A stretch of 49,842 bases of DNA from Pseudomonas mangiferae (GCF_007109405.1 NZ_VJOY01000021.1:1-49842); one strand, 5' to 3'. Positions 27,979 to 41,085 are shown, counted from the first letter of the stretch. The notes: generated by a model from the sequence alone, not told the origin. Program-made: numbers and translations.

Positions 27979-28371
27979 ATGAGTATGCAGGACCCGTTAG
28001 CGGACATGCTAACTCGTATCCGTAATGCCCAGATGGCTGAAAAGACCGTCGTGAGCATGCCCTCTTCCAAGTTGAAGGTGGCTGTAGCCAGCGTTCTGAA
28101 GAACGAAGGCTACATTTCGGATTACAACGTCACCAGCGATGCCAAGCCGCAGCTGTCGATCGAGCTGAAGTATTTCGAAGGCCGTCCGGTCATCGAAGAG
28201 CTGAAGCGCGTCAGCCGTCCTGGTCTGCGCCAGTACAAATCCGTCGACCAGTTGCCGAAAGTTCGCGGTGGCCTGGGTGTTTCGATCGTCTCCACCAACA
28301 AGGGTGTGATGACTGATCGTGCTGCCCGTGCTGCAGGTGTCGGCGGCGAAGTGCTCTGCACTGTGTTCTAA
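27979..28371 (+). CDS. rpsH: 30S ribosomal protein S8 (uS8)
   Basis: S8 is a primary 16S rRNA binder and the translational repressor of the spc operon in E. coli. The product is 130 aa, starting [20 protein letters not shown] and ending [17 protein letters not shown] is 11-15 bases before the ATG. Confidence 0.98.
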   Translation: MSMQDPLADMLTRIRNAQMAEKTVVSMPSSKLKVAVASVLKNEGYISDYNVTSDAKPQLSIELKYFEGRPVIEELKRVSRPGLRQYKSVDQLPKVRGGLGVSIVSTNKGVMTDRAARAAGVGGEVLCTVF

Positions 28372-28382
28372 GGGGAGTAAGC

Positions 28383-28916
28383 ATGTCTCGCGTTGCTAAG
28401 AACCCCGTCAAACTGCCGTCCGGTGTTGAGATCAAGCTCAACGGCCAGCAGCTCTCGGTGAAAGGCGCCAAGGGCGCTCTCGAACTGAACGTACATCCTT
28501 CCGTGGAAGTGATCCAGGATTCCGGCGAGCTGCGTTTTGCCGCTCGCAATGGCGATCAGCAGAACAAGGCCATGGCCGGCACCACCCGTGCGCTGGTGAA
28601 CAACATGGTCGTCGGCGTCAGCCAGGGCTTCGAGCGCAAGCTCCAGCTGGTCGGCGTTGGCTACAAGGCGCAAGCCAAGGGCCAGGTGCTGTCCCTCGCG
28701 CTCGGCTTCTCGCATCCGGTGGATTACGAACTGCCGCAAGGCGTCACCGCTGAAACCCCCAGCCAGACCGATATCCTGATCAAGGGCATCGACAAGCAAC
28801 TGGTCGGCCAGGTAGCGGCGGAAATCCGCGACTTCCGTCCGCCGGAGCCTTACAAAGGCAAGGGCGTGCGTTACTCCGACGAAGTCGTCCGTCGTAAAGA
28901 AGCTAAGAAGAAGTAG
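28383..28916 (+). CDS. rplF: 50S ribosomal protein L6 (uL6)
   Basis: L6 binds near the sarcin-ricin loop and GTPase centre. The product is 177 aa, with [20 protein letters not shown] at the start and the signature [20 protein letters not shown] near the end. GGGGAG precedes the start. Confidence 0.98.
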   Translation: MSRVAKNPVKLPSGVEIKLNGQQLSVKGAKGALELNVHPSVEVIQDSGELRFAARNGDQQNKAMAGTTRALVNNMVVGVSQGFERKLQLVGVGYKAQAKGQVLSLALGFSHPVDYELPQGVTAETPSQTDILIKGIDKQLVGQVAAEIRDFRPPEPYKGKGVRYSDEVVRRKEAKKK

Positions 28917-28926
28917 GGCATAGCAA

Positions 28927-29277
28927 ATGAGCGTAAAGAAAGAAACTCGTCTGCGCCGTGCTCGCAAGGCACGCCTGAAAATGCGCGAGCTGGAAACCGT
29001 GCGCCTCTGCGTGTACCGCTCTTCCCAGCACATCTACGCCCAGGTCCTTTCGGCCGACGGCGCCAAGGTCCTGGCCAGCGCCTCGACCCTGGACAAAGAA
29101 CTGCGTGACGGCGCCACCGGCAACGTCGAAGCGGCCAAGAAAGTCGGCCAGCTGGTCGCGGAGCGTGCGAAAGCCGCTGGCGTCACCCAGGTGGCGTTCG
29201 ATCGTTCTGGCTTCAAGTACCACGGCCGTGTGAAAGCGCTGGCTGATGCTGCTCGTGAAGGCGGGCTGGAGTTCTAA
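28927..29277 (+). CDS. rplR: 50S ribosomal protein L18 (uL18)
   Basis: L18 carries 5S rRNA into the 50S subunit together with L5. The product is 116 aa, beginning [20 protein letters not shown] and ending [20 protein letters not shown] then EGGLEF, the typical C-terminus. The stop lies three bases before the rpsE start. Confidence 0.97.
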   Translation: MSVKKETRLRRARKARLKMRELETVRLCVYRSSQHIYAQVLSADGAKVLASASTLDKELRDGATGNVEAAKKVGQLVAERAKAAGVTQVAFDRSGFKYHGRVKALADAAREGGLEF

Positions 29278-29280
29278 GTT

Positions 29281-29811
29281 ATGGCAAATAACGAGCAAAG
29301 ACGCGACAGCCGCGACAATCGCGATGACAGCCGCGATGAAGGCTACATCGAGAAGCTGATCCAGGTTAACCGCGTCGCCAAGACCGTGAAGGGTGGTCGT
29401 ATCTTCACCTTCACCGCCCTGACCGTCGTTGGCGATGGCAAGGGTCGAGTCGGCTTCGGCCGTGGCAAGTCCCGCGAAGTGCCGGCTGCCATCCAGAAAG
29501 CGATGGAAGCGGCTCGCCGCAACATGATCCAGGTCGACCTGAGCGGCACCACGCTGCAGTACCCGGTGAAGTCCGCCCATGGCGCTTCCAAGGTCTACAT
29601 GCAGCCGGCTTCCGAAGGTACCGGGATCATCGCGGGCGGCGCCATGCGTGCGGTGCTGGAAGTGGCGGGCGTCCAGAACGTCCTCGCCAAGTGCTACGGC
29701 TCCACCAACCCGGTGAACGTGGTGTACGCCACCTTCAAAGGCCTCAAGTACATGCAGTCGCCCGAATCCGTGGCGGCCAAGCGTGGCAAGAGCGTCGAGG
29801 AGATCCGCTGA
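29281..29811 (+). CDS. rpsE: 30S ribosomal protein S5 (uS5) with an Arg-Asp-rich N-terminal expansion
   Basis: S5 lies at the mRNA entry and decoding region and affects accuracy. The product is 176 aa; the form I recall from P. aeruginosa is about 166 aa. The difference is near the N-terminus: after MANNEQ come [13 protein letters not shown] (residues 7-19), a run of R-D units, before the conserved [20 protein letters not shown]. The core ([36 protein letters not shown]) is intact. The DNA of the extra part is itself repetitive, so replication slippage is the likely origin. The tail is expected to be disordered and should not affect folding. Confidence 0.95.
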   Translation: MANNEQRRDSRDNRDDSRDEGYIEKLIQVNRVAKTVKGGRIFTFTALTVVGDGKGRVGFGRGKSREVPAAIQKAMEAARRNMIQVDLSGTTLQYPVKSAHGASKVYMQPASEGTGIIAGGAMRAVLEVAGVQNVLAKCYGSTNPVNVVYATFKGLKYMQSPESVAAKRGKSVEEIR

Positions 29812-29813
29812 CC

Positions 29814-29996
29814 ATGGCTAACGCTACTGTCAAAGTCACGCTGATCAAGAGCGTGAACGGCCGTCTGGCTAACCACAAAGCCTGCGTCAAGGGTCTCGGC
29901 CTGCGTCGCATCGGTCATACCGTCGAGGTTCAGGACACGCCTGAAAACCGCGGCATGATCAACAAGGCTTACTACCTGCTGCGCGTTGAGGGTTAA
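29814..29996 (+). CDS. rpmD: 50S ribosomal protein L30 (uL30)
   Basis: L30 is a small peripheral 50S protein, here 60 aa, with [20 protein letters not shown] and [20 protein letters not shown]. The ATG at 29814 follows the rpsE stop by two bases; the frame is open further upstream within rpsE, but those codons are not coding in this frame. Confidence 0.96.
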   Translation: MANATVKVTLIKSVNGRLANHKACVKGLGLRRIGHTVEVQDTPENRGMINKAYYLLRVEG

Positions 29997-29999
29997 TCC

Positions 30000-30434
30000 A
30001 TGAAACTGAACGATCTGCGTTCCGCGCCGGGTGCCCGTCGCGAGAAGCACCGTCCGGGTCGTGGCATCGGTAGCGGTCTGGGCAAGACCGGTGGCCGTGG
30101 TCACAAAGGTCTGACTTCCCGCTCCGGCGGCAAGGTCGCCCCGGGCTTCGAGGGTGGTCAACAGCCGTTGCACCGCCGTCTGCCGAAGTTCGGCTTCGTT
30201 TCCCTGAAAGCCATGGATCGTGCGGAAGTCCGTACCTCCGAACTGGCCAAGGTGGAAGGCGACGTCATTACCGTGCAGGCCCTCAAGGATGCCAACGTGA
30301 TCAACCAGAACGTACAGCGCGTGAAAATCATGCTGTCCGGCGACGTTGCTCGCGCAGTCACCCTGAAAGGGGTCGCCGCCACCAAAGGTGCGCGCGCGGC
30401 TATCGAAGCAGCTGGCGGCAAATTCGAGGACTAA
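30000..30434 (+). CDS. rplO: 50S ribosomal protein L15 (uL15)
   Basis: L15 is a late assembly protein that threads into the 50S core. The product is 144 aa: [20 protein letters not shown], the Gly-rich tail [19 protein letters not shown] and [18 protein letters not shown]. Its stop codon is immediately followed by the secY start. Confidence 0.98.
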   Translation: MKLNDLRSAPGARREKHRPGRGIGSGLGKTGGRGHKGLTSRSGGKVAPGFEGGQQPLHRRLPKFGFVSLKAMDRAEVRTSELAKVEGDVITVQALKDANVINQNVQRVKIMLSGDVARAVTLKGVAATKGARAAIEAAGGKFED

Positions 30435-31766
30435 ATGGCTAAGCAAGGTGCTCTCTCTTCGCTGAGCAACGGCGGTCTGTCCGAGCTCTGGGCGCGTTTG
30501 CGCTTCCTGTTCCTGGCGATCATCGTCTACCGGATCGGCGCTCACATCCCAGTCCCGGGCATAAACCCCGATCGCTTGGCGGCGCTGTTTCAGCAGAACG
30601 AGGGAACCATTCTTAGCCTCTTCAACATGTTTTCCGGCGGCGCGCTGGAGCGGATGAGCATCTTTGCACTTGGGATCATGCCGTACATCTCGGCATCGAT
30701 CATCATGCAGTTGATGACTGCCATCAGCCCGCAGCTGGAGCAGTTGAAGAAAGAAGGGGAGTCTGGCCGTCGCAAGATCAGCCAGTACACCCGCTACGGC
30801 GCGATGATTCTCGCTTGCGTCCAGGCCTTTGGCATGTCCATGGGGCTGGCTGGTCAAGGCGTCGCATTCTCGGCTGATTTCAGCTTCTACTTCGTGGCGG
30901 TCACCACTTTCGTGGCGGGCTCGATGTTCATGATGTGGCTGGGCGAGCAAATCACCGAGCGTGGCGTGGGCAACGGTATTTCGATGCTGATCTTCTCGGG
31001 CATCGTGGCCGGTTTGCCGAGAGCCATCGGGCAGTCCTTCGAGTCTGCGCGTCAGGGCGATATCAACATTTTCGCCCTGGTCGCGATCGGCTTGCTGGCG
31101 GTCGCCATCATCGGCTTCGTGGTGTTCATCGAGCGTGGTCAGCGTCGCATCGCGGTGCACTACGCCAAGCGTCAGCAGGGCCGCAAGGTCTTCGCGGCGC
31201 AGACCAGCCACCTGCCGCTGAAGGTGAACATGGCCGGGGTCATCCCTGCGATCTTCGCCAGCAGCATCCTGCTGTTCCCGGCGTCGCTCGGCTCCTGGTT
31301 CGGTCAGTCCGAAGGCATGAGCTGGCTCCAGGACCTCGCCCAGGCGATCGCTCCCGGCCAGCCGTTGAACATTCTGCTGTTTAGTGCAGGGATCATTTTC
31401 TTCTGCTTCTTCTACACGGCATTGATGTTCAACCCGAAGGACGTGGCGGAAAACCTGAAGAAGTCCGGTGCCTTCATTCCGGGCATCCGTCCGGGCGAGC
31501 AGTCCGCACGCTACATCGATAGCGTACTGACCCGCTTGACTCTGTTCGGCGCTCTGTACATGACGGCCGTCTGCCTGCTGCCCCAGTTCCTGGTGGTGGC
31601 GGCCAACGTACCGTTCTACCTTGGCGGGACCTCGTTGCTGATCGTGGTCGTGGTTGTGATGGACTTTATGGCCCAAGTGCAATCTCACCTCGTTTCGCAC
31701 CAGTACGAATCCCTGATGAAGAAAGCCAACCTGAAGGGCTACGGCGGCAGCGGCATGCTGCGCTGA
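30435..31766 (+). CDS. secY: Preprotein translocase subunit SecY
   Basis: SecY is the pore-forming inner-membrane subunit of the Sec translocon. The product is 443 aa with about ten hydrophobic segments. The first segment contains [20 protein letters not shown]; the plug region follows, with [20 protein letters not shown] and, later, the cytoplasmic loop [17 protein letters not shown] for SecA and ribosome binding. It is translated directly after the rplO stop, and its position at the end of spc before rpmJ is conserved. Confidence 0.98.
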   Translation: MAKQGALSSLSNGGLSELWARLRFLFLAIIVYRIGAHIPVPGINPDRLAALFQQNEGTILSLFNMFSGGALERMSIFALGIMPYISASIIMQLMTAISPQLEQLKKEGESGRRKISQYTRYGAMILACVQAFGMSMGLAGQGVAFSADFSFYFVAVTTFVAGSMFMMWLGEQITERGVGNGISMLIFSGIVAGLPRAIGQSFESARQGDINIFALVAIGLLAVAIIGFVVFIERGQRRIAVHYAKRQQGRKVFAAQTSHLPLKVNMAGVIPAIFASSILLFPASLGSWFGQSEGMSWLQDLAQAIAPGQPLNILLFSAGIIFFCFFYTALMFNPKDVAENLKKSGAFIPGIRPGEQSARYIDSVLTRLTLFGALYMTAVCLLPQFLVVAANVPFYLGGTSLLIVVVVVMDFMAQVQSHLVSHQYESLMKKANLKGYGGSGMLR

Positions 31767-31794
31767 GTGGCCCGTAAGGTTAGAGGAGTTGGTG

Positions 31795-31911
31795 ATGAAA
31801 GTTCGTGCATCGGTGAAGAAGCTGTGCCGTAACTGCAAGATCATCCGTCGCGACGGCGTCGTGCGGGTCATCTGCAGCGCGGAGCCGCGTCACAAACAGC
31901 GCCAAGGCTGA
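31795..31911 (+). CDS. rpmJ: 50S ribosomal protein L36, zinc-ribbon type (bL36)
   Basis: A 38-aa protein, [20 protein letters not shown] then [18 protein letters not shown]. It keeps the C-x2-C...C...H zinc site (Cys11, Cys14, Cys27, His32), so it is the C-plus form usually replaced by a zinc-free paralogue under zinc starvation. GAGGAG lies 11-16 bases before the ATG. It is the last gene of the spc operon. Confidence 0.97.
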   Translation: MKVRASVKKLCRNCKIIRRDGVVRVICSAEPRHKQRQG

Positions 31912-31930
31912 GTGTGATCCACGCGTGATG

Positions 31931-31966
31931 AGCCCGGCAGCTAGTGCGCTGCCGGGTTGTATATTT
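31931..31966 (+). terminator. Intrinsic terminator after rpmJ
   Basis: CCCGGCAGC (31933-31941), loop TAGTGC, GCTGCCGGG (31948-31956), followed by TTGTATATTT. Its T-rich tail contains the -35 of the alpha-operon promoter. Confidence 0.82.
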
Positions 31967-31994
31967 GATATTACAGCGCTAATATCTCGCGCCC
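31957..31994 (+). promoter_or_regulatory. Promoter of the alpha operon (rpsM)
   Basis: TTGTAT (31957-31962), 17 bases, TAATAT (31980-31985), then the G/C-rich discriminator CTCGCGCCC. The leader to rpsM is about 50 bases. An alternative TTGATA at 31965 is only nine bases from the -10 and is not used. Confidence 0.65.
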
Positions 31995-32043
31995 TTTTCT
32001 TGGCTTCCGGGGCGTAGGTAGCTGTCAATTGGAGTTTCACTGA

Positions 32044-32400
32044 ATGGCCCGTATTGCAGGCGTCAACATTCCGGATAACAAACACACTGTTATCTCGCTG
32101 ACCTACATCTACGGTGTTGGTCGCACCTCTGCGCAGAGCATCTGCGCCGCCACCGGGATCAACCCGGCGGTGAAGATCAAGGATCTGTCCGACGAACAGT
32201 TGGAACAGCTGCGTGGCGAAGTCGCCAAGCTCACCACCGAGGGTGATCTGCGCCGCGAAATCAACATGAACATCAAGCGTCTCATGGACCTGGGCTGCTA
32301 CCGCGGTCTGCGCCATCGTCGTGGCTTGCCTGTTCGTGGTCAGCGTACCAAGACCAACGCGCGTACCCGCAAGGGCCCGCGTAAGCCGATCCGCAAGTAA
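32044..32400 (+). CDS. rpsM: 30S ribosomal protein S13 (uS13)
   Basis: S13 forms intersubunit bridges at the head and touches the P-site tRNA through its C-terminal tail. The product is 118 aa: [38 protein letters not shown], and the basic tail [20 protein letters not shown]. It is the first gene of the alpha operon; in E. coli S4 represses translation here. Confidence 0.98.
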   Translation: MARIAGVNIPDNKHTVISLTYIYGVGRTSAQSICAATGINPAVKIKDLSDEQLEQLRGEVAKLTTEGDLRREINMNIKRLMDLGCYRGLRHRRGLPVRGQRTKTNARTRKGPRKPIRK

Positions 32401-32430
32401 TTGCGCCCGCGAATCGACAGGAATTAAGTC

Positions 32431-32820
32431 ATGGCCAAGCCAGCTGCTCGTCCTCGTAAAAAAGTCAAAAAGACAGTGGTTGATGGGATCGCCCACATCC
32501 ACGCGTCGTTCAACAACACCATCGTGACCATCACCGATCGTCAGGGCAACGCATTGTCCTGGGCGACCTCGGGTGGTTCCGGTTTCCGTGGCTCCCGTAA
32601 GAGCACCCCGTTCGCTGCCCAGGTAGCCGCGGAGCGTGCCGGTCAAGCCGCACTGGAATACGGTCTGAAGAACCTCGACGTGAACGTCAAGGGTCCCGGT
32701 CCGGGTCGTGAGTCCGCCGTGCGTGCACTGAACGCCTGCGGTTACAAAATCGCCAGCATCACCGACGTGACGCCCATCCCGCACAACGGGTGCCGTCCGC
32801 CGAAGAAGCGTCGCGTGTAA
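32431..32820 (+). CDS. rpsK: 30S ribosomal protein S11 (uS11)
   Basis: S11 lies on the platform and contacts the Shine-Dalgarno helix. The product is 129 aa with [40 protein letters not shown] and the conserved C-terminal [17 protein letters not shown] end (here [15 protein letters not shown]). Confidence 0.98.
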   Translation: MAKPAARPRKKVKKTVVDGIAHIHASFNNTIVTITDRQGNALSWATSGGSGFRGSRKSTPFAAQVAAERAGQAALEYGLKNLDVNVKGPGPGRESAVRALNACGYKIASITDVTPIPHNGCRPPKKRRV

Positions 32821-32837
32821 TCAGGAGACAGTGAGAA

Positions 32838-33458
32838 ATGGCTCGTTACATTGGTCCCAAGTGCAAACTGTCCCGTCGTGAAGGCACCGATCTCTTCCTG
32901 AAGAGTGGTTCGCGCGCGCTCGAATCCAAATGCAACATCGAACAGGCTCCCGGCCAGCACGGCGCTCGCCGTGGCCGTCTGTCCGACTACGGCACCCAGC
33001 TGCGCGAGAAGCAGAAAGTGCGCCGTATCTACGGTGTGCTGGAGCGTCAGTTCAGCGGTTACTACAAGGAAGCGGCCCGTCGCAAGGGCGCTACCGGCGA
33101 GAACCTGCTGCAACTGCTCGAATGCCGTCTGGACAACGTCGTCTATCGTATGGGCTTCGGTGCCACCCGCGCCGAGTCCCGTCAGTTGGTTTCCCACAAG
33201 ACCATCAGCGTCAACGGCCAGACCGTGAACATCCCGTCCTACCAGGTCAAGGCCGGTGACGTGGTTGCCGTTCGCGAGAAGTCGAAGAATCAGCTGCGCA
33301 TCGCCCAGGCTCTCGAGCTGAATGCACAGCGCGGCCGCGTTGAGTGGGTCGAGGTGGACGCCGAGAAGAAATCCGGTGTGTTCAAGAGCGTGCCGGCTCG
33401 CGGCGATCTGTCTGCCGACATCAACGAAAACCTGATTGTCGAGCTCTACTCCAAGTAA
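32838..33458 (+). CDS. rpsD: 30S ribosomal protein S4 (uS4)
   Basis: S4 is a primary 16S rRNA binder, a fidelity protein, and the alpha-operon repressor in E. coli. The product is 206 aa: [31 protein letters not shown] motif (here [20 protein letters not shown]) and the S4 RNA-binding domain with [20 protein letters not shown]. It is intact in length. Confidence 0.98.
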   Translation: MARYIGPKCKLSRREGTDLFLKSGSRALESKCNIEQAPGQHGARRGRLSDYGTQLREKQKVRRIYGVLERQFSGYYKEAARRKGATGENLLQLLECRLDNVVYRMGFGATRAESRQLVSHKTISVNGQTVNIPSYQVKAGDVVAVREKSKNQLRIAQALELNAQRGRVEWVEVDAEKKSGVFKSVPARGDLSADINENLIVELYSK

Positions 33459-33480
33459 GGGCTAGAAAATAGGTGCATCC

Positions 33481-34482
33481 ATGCAGAGTTCGGTAAATGA
33501 GTTTCTGACCCCCCGCCATATCGATGTGCAGGTGGTCGGTCCGACCCGCGCCAAGATCACGCTCGAGCCTCTCGAGCGTGGTTTCGGCCATACCCTGGGC
33601 AACGCGCTGCGTCGCATCCTGTTGTCCTCCATGCCTGGCTGTGCAGTAGTCGAGGCCGAAATCGATGGCGTGCTCCACGAGTACAGCGCCATCGAAGGTG
33701 TGCAGGAAGATGTCATTGAAATCCTGCTCAACCTGAAAGGTCTGGCTATCAAGTTGCACGGCCGCGACGAAGTAACGCTGAACCTGGTCAAGAAAGGTTC
33801 GGGCGTGGTCACCGCTGCCGATATTCAGCTGGATCATGATGTCGAAATCGTCAACGGCGACCACGTGATCGCCAATCTGGCGGACAACGGTTCCCTGAAC
33901 ATGAAGCTGAAGGTTGCCCGTGGGCGCGGCTACGAGCCCGCCGACGTGCGCCAGAGCGATGAAGACGAAAGTCGCAGCATCGGTCGCCTTCAGCTGGATG
34001 CTTCGTTCAGCCCGGTCCGTCGGGTCGCCTACGTGGTGGAAAACGCCCGCGTCGAGCAACGCACCAACCTGGACAAACTGGTCATCGACCTGGAAACCAA
34101 CGGTACCCTGGATCCCGAAGAGGCCATCCGTCGTGCCGCGACCATCCTGCAGCAGCAGCTGGCCGCGTTCGTCGACCTCAAGGGTGACAGCGAGCCGGTG
34201 GTGGTCGAGCAGGAAGACGAGATCGATCCGATCCTTCTCCGCCCTGTCGACGACCTGGAACTGACCGTGCGTTCGGCCAACTGCCTGAAAGCAGAAAACA
34301 TCTACTACATCGGTGACCTGATCCAGCGCACCGAAGTGGAGCTGTTGAAGACGCCGAACCTGGGCAAGAAGTCCCTGACTGAAATCAAGGATGTTCTGGC
34401 TTCCCGTGGTCTGTCCCTCGGTATGCGCCTCGACAACTGGCCGCCGGCAAGTCTGAAGAAGGACGACAAGGCGACTGCCTGA
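33481..34482 (+). CDS. rpoA: DNA-directed RNA polymerase subunit alpha
   Basis: Alpha nucleates polymerase assembly through its N-terminal domain and binds UP elements and activators through the C-terminal domain. The 333-aa product has [20 protein letters not shown] in the dimerisation domain, a flexible linker, and the C-terminal helix-hairpin-helix with [20 protein letters not shown] and [20 protein letters not shown]. The lysine/asparagine/arginine DNA-contact residues of that domain appear preserved. Confidence 0.98.
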   Translation: MQSSVNEFLTPRHIDVQVVGPTRAKITLEPLERGFGHTLGNALRRILLSSMPGCAVVEAEIDGVLHEYSAIEGVQEDVIEILLNLKGLAIKLHGRDEVTLNLVKKGSGVVTAADIQLDHDVEIVNGDHVIANLADNGSLNMKLKVARGRGYEPADVRQSDEDESRSIGRLQLDASFSPVRRVAYVVENARVEQRTNLDKLVIDLETNGTLDPEEAIRRAATILQQQLAAFVDLKGDSEPVVVEQEDEIDPILLRPVDDLELTVRSANCLKAENIYYIGDLIQRTEVELLKTPNLGKKSLTEIKDVLASRGLSLGMRLDNWPPASLKKDDKATA

Positions 34483-34526
34483 TCGTCGTAATCACCGAAC
34501 TCAAGGTTTGGTAAGGAATTTCAATC

Positions 34527-34913
34527 ATGCGTCATCGTAAAAGTGGCCGTCACCTGAGCCGCACCAGCGCACACCGCAAAGCGATGTTCCAGAACATGGC
34601 CGTGTCGCTGTTCGAGCACGAACTGATCAAGACCACCCTGCCGAAAGCCAAGGAACTGCGCCGCGTTGCCGAGCCGCTGATCACCCTGGCCAAGGAAGAC
34701 AGCGTCGCCAACCGTCGCCTGGCCTTCGACCGTACCCGTTCGAAAGCCATCGTCGGCAAGCTGTTCAACGACCTGGGCAAGCGCTACGCCAACCGTCAAG
34801 GTGGCTACCTGCGCATCCTGAAGTGCGGCTTCCGCGCTGGGGACAATGCGCCCATGGCCTACGTCGAGCTGGTCGACCGTCCGGTCGCTGGTGAAGTGCA
34901 GGCTGCCGAGTAA
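34527..34913 (+). CDS. rplQ: 50S ribosomal protein L17 (bL17)
   Basis: L17 lies near the tunnel exit. The product is 128 aa, starting [20 protein letters not shown], with [20 protein letters not shown] and a C-terminal [20 protein letters not shown]. It is the last gene of the alpha operon and is followed by a terminator. Confidence 0.98.
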   Translation: MRHRKSGRHLSRTSAHRKAMFQNMAVSLFEHELIKTTLPKAKELRRVAEPLITLAKEDSVANRRLAFDRTRSKAIVGKLFNDLGKRYANRQGGYLRILKCGFRAGDNAPMAYVELVDRPVAGEVQAAE

Positions 34914-34931
34914 TTCTCGGACGTCATAAAG

Positions 34932-34977
34932 AACCGGGCCTAGGCCCGGTTTTTTATTGCCTGATCAATTGTCAGGC
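34932..34977 (+). terminator. Terminator of the alpha operon, with a second hairpin
   Basis: The palindrome AACCGGGCCTAGGCCCGGTT (34932-34951) is followed by T4 (six T in total from 34950). A second, weaker hairpin GCCTGA/TCAGGC (34959-34964 / 34972-34977) leads to ATCTTTTT. Confidence 0.9.
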
Positions 34978-35072
34978 TCTATCAATCTTTTTGCCTTAAT
35001 AAATTGGCTGTTGTTTTGTGCTGCTCGGTACGCTGGTGCCCGAACCTCGAGCCGGAATCCAGGAGCACATTA

Positions 35073-36527
35073 ATGAGTGACACGATCCTTACCAGCGCCA
35101 GTGGCATCCCGATCGCCGATAACCAGAACTCCCGTTCCGCAGGCCCACGCGGGCCTCTCCTGCTCGACGACTTCCACCTGCTGGAAAAATTGGCCCATTT
35201 CAACCGGGAGGTCATTCCAGAGCGGCGCGTGCATGCAAAGGGCTCCGGTGCCCATGGCACCTTCACCGTAACCGCCGAGCTCAGTCGCTACACCCACGCC
35301 AGGCTGTTCGAGGTAGTCGGCAAGCAGACACCAGTCTTCCTGCGCTTTTCAACCGTCGGAGGCGAGCGGGGCTCGGCCGACACCGAGCGTGACCCGCGGG
35401 GGTTCGCGCTCAAGTTCTACACCGAGGAAGGCAACTGGGATGTGGTGGGCAACAACACCCCGGTGTTCTTCATCCGCGATCCGCTGAAATTTCCCGACTT
35501 CATCCACACCCAGAAACGCGACCCCCAGACCCACCTGAAGAGTCCGCGAGCCATGTGGGACTTCTGGTCGTTGTCCCCCGAATCCCTGCACCAGGTCACC
35601 ATCCTCTTCTCCGATCGCGGCATTCCAGATGGCTATCGCTTCATGCACGGCTTCGGCAGCCATACCTACAGCCTGATCAACGCCCAGGGCGAACGCCATT
35701 GGGTGAAGTGGCACTACAAGTCCATGCAGGGCATCCGCAACCTGGCGCCCCGGGAGGCCATGAGGCTCGCTGGGAGTGACCCCGACTATGCGCAGCGGGA
35801 CCTGTTCCAGGCCATCGAGCGGGGCGAGTACCCGAGGTGGCGGGTGTGCATGCAGGTGATGAGCGAAGCCCAGGCTGCGAGCCACCCCGAGAACCCGTTC
35901 GATGTCACCAAGACGTGGTCGCAGCGGCAATTCCCGCTGGTGGAGGTGGGCGTGCTCGAGCTGAACCGCAACCCGCTCAATTATTTCGCGGAGGTGGAGC
36001 AGGCCACGTTCGCCCCCAGCAACGTGGTGCCTGGTGTGGGCTTGTCACCGGACCGCATGCTGCAGGGACGGGTATTCGCCTATGCCGATGCCCAACGCTA
36101 CCGGGTCGGCACCAATCATCAGCAGCTGCCGATCAATGCGCCCCGCAGCCCGGTCAACAGCTACCAGCGCGACGGTGCCATGGCGCTCGGCAGCAATGGC
36201 GGCGCGGCGCCGAACTATGAGCCCAACAGCGTCGAGGGTTCGCCCCGGCAGACGGCTCGGTCTGCCGAACCGCCGCTGCCGCTGAGCGGTGCTGCAGGTC
36301 GCCACGACCATCGTCTCGACGACGACTACTACAGCCAGGCCGGCGCACTGTTCCGGCTAATGAGCCCGGCCCAGAAGGCGTTGCTGATCGACAACATCGT
36401 GAATGCCATGAGGGGCGTCGACCGGGTGATCCAGCGCCGGCAGATCGCCCACTTCCTGAAGGCCGACCGGGTTTACGGCGAGGGTGTGGCCTTGGGACTG
36501 GAGGTCGCCCTGGCGGAGGTGGAGTGA
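35073..36527 (+). CDS. katA: Monofunctional heme catalase KatA
   Basis: KatA breaks down hydrogen peroxide. The 484-aa product is a small-subunit clade III catalase. The catalytic histidine is His54 in [13 protein letters not shown], the distal asparagine lies in [16 protein letters not shown] (about residue 127), and the proximal heme tyrosine lies in [14 protein letters not shown] (about residue 337). The ATG at 35073 has AGGAG seven bases upstream; the open frame continues to 35004 but is not family sequence. No signal peptide is seen. The gap upstream is AT-rich, but I found no convincing OxyR site by eye. In P. aeruginosa katA has the same place after rplQ but is followed by bfrA, which is missing here. 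Confidence 0.96.
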   Translation: MSDTILTSASGIPIADNQNSRSAGPRGPLLLDDFHLLEKLAHFNREVIPERRVHAKGSGAHGTFTVTAELSRYTHARLFEVVGKQTPVFLRFSTVGGERGSADTERDPRGFALKFYTEEGNWDVVGNNTPVFFIRDPLKFPDFIHTQKRDPQTHLKSPRAMWDFWSLSPESLHQVTILFSDRGIPDGYRFMHGFGSHTYSLINAQGERHWVKWHYKSMQGIRNLAPREAMRLAGSDPDYAQRDLFQAIERGEYPRWRVCMQVMSEAQAASHPENPFDVTKTWSQRQFPLVEVGVLELNRNPLNYFAEVEQATFAPSNVVPGVGLSPDRMLQGRVFAYADAQRYRVGTNHQQLPINAPRSPVNSYQRDGAMALGSNGGAAPNYEPNSVEGSPRQTARSAEPPLPLSGAAGRHDHRLDDDYYSQAGALFRLMSPAQKALLIDNIVNAMRGVDRVIQRRQIAHFLKADRVYGEGVALGLEVALAEVE

Positions 36528-36541
36528 CGACTCACTCTGCC

Positions 36542-36569
36542 GGCGACCTGCCTCCCCGTGCAGGCCGCC
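36542..36569. terminator. Possible bidirectional terminator between katA and uvrA
   Basis: GGCGACCTGC (36542-36551) pairs with GCAGGCCGCC (36560-36569) with one mismatch, in the 53-base gap between two convergent genes. No U-tract is present on either side. Confidence 0.35.
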
Positions 36570-36580
36570 ACAGGCGTCCA

Positions 36581-39415
<2,835 letters not shown>

Positions 39416-39449
39416 AACAGCCTCGCTGTAGCGGGCGGGAAAACCCGCG

Positions 39450-39479
39450 AGTATACGGTTCGCCCAAGGTGTGCGGCAA
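39450..39479 (-). promoter_or_regulatory. Candidate uvrA promoter
   Basis: On the minus strand TTGCCG (39479-39474), 18 bases, then TATACT (39455-39450). Transcription would begin about 30 bases before the TTG start. No LexA box with correct spacing was found. Confidence 0.45.
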
Positions 39480-39510
39480 AGCGACACCGCTGTGCCCGCA
39501 CAGGTTGGAC

Positions 39511-39519
39511 TGCTAGAAT
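39511..39519 (+). promoter_or_regulatory. Candidate extended -10 promoter of the MFS gene
   Basis: TGCTAGAAT (39511-39519) is an extended -10 (TGn plus TAGAAT). No -35 at the normal distance is recognisable. It lies 27 bases before the ATG. Confidence 0.35.
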
Positions 39520-39546
39520 CGCCGCCGGTTTTGATGAGGTTATTCC

Positions 39547-40941
39547 ATGCACGACTCGCACAGCGAACGCATGAGCCGCGGCGAGACACGCGCCGCGGGC
39601 GGCCTGGCGCTGGTGTTCGCCTTCCGCATGCTCGGCATGTTCATGGTGCTGCCGGTCCTCGCTACATATGGGCGCGACCTGAGCGGTGCAACCCCCGCGC
39701 TGATCGGCCTGGCCATCGGCGCCTACGGCCTGACCCAGGCCGTGCTGCAGATTCCCTTCGGTATCCTCGCCGACCGCATCGGTCGCCTGCCGGTGATCTA
39801 CGTCGGGTTGCTGGTGTTCGCCGCCGGCGCGGCGCTGGCGGCCAACGCCGATTCCATCTGGGGCGTGATCGCCGGCCGCGTGCTGCAGGGCGCCGGGGCG
39901 ATCTCGGCGGCGGTGATGGCGCTGCTTTCCGACCTCACCCGCGAACAGCACCGTACCAAGGCCATGGCCATGATCGGCATGAGCATCGGCCTGTCGTTCG
40001 CCGTGGCCATGGTAGTGGGGCCGGTGCTGACCCACCTGTTCGGCCTCGCTGGGCTGTTCTGGACCACCGCCGGCATGGCGCTGCTGGGCATCCTCATCAC
40101 CTGGCTGGTGGTGCCGCGCACCGCCGGCCCCCTGCAGCACCGGGAGTCCGGCGTGGCGCGCCAGGCGCTGGGGCCGACCCTGCGCCACCCCGACCTGCTC
40201 CGTCTGGACTTCGGCATCCTCGCCCTGCACGCGATCCTCATGGCCAGCTTCGTCGCGCTGCCCCTGGCGCTGGTGGAGCAGGGCGGGCTGCCCAAGGAGC
40301 AGCACTGGTGGGTCTATCTGACTGCCTTGCTGGTGGGGTTCTTCGGCATGGTGCCGTTCATCATCTACGCCGAGAAGCAACGCCGGATGAAGCGGGTGCT
40401 GATCGGCGCCGTGGCGGTGCTGCTGCTCTGCGAGCTGTATTTCTGGGCCTTCGGTGACAACCTGCGGGCGCTGGTACTGGGCACCATCGTGTTCTTCACC
40501 GCGTTCAACCTGCTGGAGGCTTCGCTGCCGTCGCTGATCAGCAAGGTGGCGCCGGCCGGCGGCAAGGGCACGGCCATGGGCGTGTACTCCACCAGCCAGT
40601 TCCTCGGCGCGGCCCTGGGGGGCATACTCGGGGGCTGGCTGTTCCAGCACGGCGGCCTGGGCAGCGTGTTCCTCGGCTGCTCGGTCCTCGCGCTGCTTTG
40701 GTTGGTCATTGCTGCTACGATGCGCGAGCCGCCCTACGTGACCAGCCTGCGCCTGCCGCTGGACGCCGATGCCCTCGGCGATGCCGGACTCGTGGCGCGC
40801 CTGCTGGCGCAGCCGGGCATCACCGACGCCATGGTGGTGGCCGAGGAATCCGCCCTGTACGTGAAGCTGGATACCCAGCAGGTGGACCGTGCGCTCCTGG
40901 ATGGGCTGATCGCACCGGCTGGCGCGGCGCCCGGGCACTGA
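39547..40941 (+). CDS. MFS transporter of the YajR type with C-terminal YAM-like domain
   Basis: A 464-aa inner-membrane protein with about 12 hydrophobic segments. The MFS signature between segments 2 and 3 is [16 protein letters not shown] (near residue 75). After the last segment a soluble tail (about 395-464) contains [20 protein letters not shown] and [14 protein letters not shown], resembling the ferredoxin-like YAM domain of E. coli YajR. The substrate is unknown; drug or proton-coupled efflux is the usual guess for the family. Its place between uvrA and ssb is the same as in P. aeruginosa. The frame is clean, with GAGG upstream of the ATG. Confidence 0.88.
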   Translation: MHDSHSERMSRGETRAAGGLALVFAFRMLGMFMVLPVLATYGRDLSGATPALIGLAIGAYGLTQAVLQIPFGILADRIGRLPVIYVGLLVFAAGAALAANADSIWGVIAGRVLQGAGAISAAVMALLSDLTREQHRTKAMAMIGMSIGLSFAVAMVVGPVLTHLFGLAGLFWTTAGMALLGILITWLVVPRTAGPLQHRESGVARQALGPTLRHPDLLRLDFGILALHAILMASFVALPLALVEQGGLPKEQHWWVYLTALLVGFFGMVPFIIYAEKQRRMKRVLIGAVAVLLLCELYFWAFGDNLRALVLGTIVFFTAFNLLEASLPSLISKVAPAGGKGTAMGVYSTSQFLGAALGGILGGWLFQHGGLGSVFLGCSVLALLWLVIAATMREPPYVTSLRLPLDADALGDAGLVARLLAQPGITDAMVVAEESALYVKLDTQQVDRALLDGLIAPAGAAPGH

Positions 40942-41085
40942 GGCCCTCCACCGATTATGCTTGGACGGGCGAGCCGGCCCGCCAGGCTTCCGAACCAACC
41001 CGGGGCGTTTGCCTCGACGATCAACAGAACAATGCGTGCCGGACTGCCGCTTTCGGCGGGGCCCGGTCGCCTCTAGGAGAACGCT

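Noticed and set aside
34979..35009. OxyR-type site upstream of katA (CTAT and similar tetramers)
   Set aside because: Only one half-site-like tetramer is present, and the ATAG-N7-CTAT spacing does not repeat.
39422..39450. GCGGG-TTTT-CCCGC hairpin in the uvrA leader as a terminator or attenuator
   Set aside because: The five-bp stem has no U-tract on the uvrA strand and is close to what GC-rich sequence gives by chance.
39490..39503. CTGTGCCCGCACAG upstream of uvrA/MFS as a LexA (SOS) box
   Set aside because: The half-sites CTGT and ACAG are six bases apart instead of the eight required for LexA, so it is not a proper SOS box.
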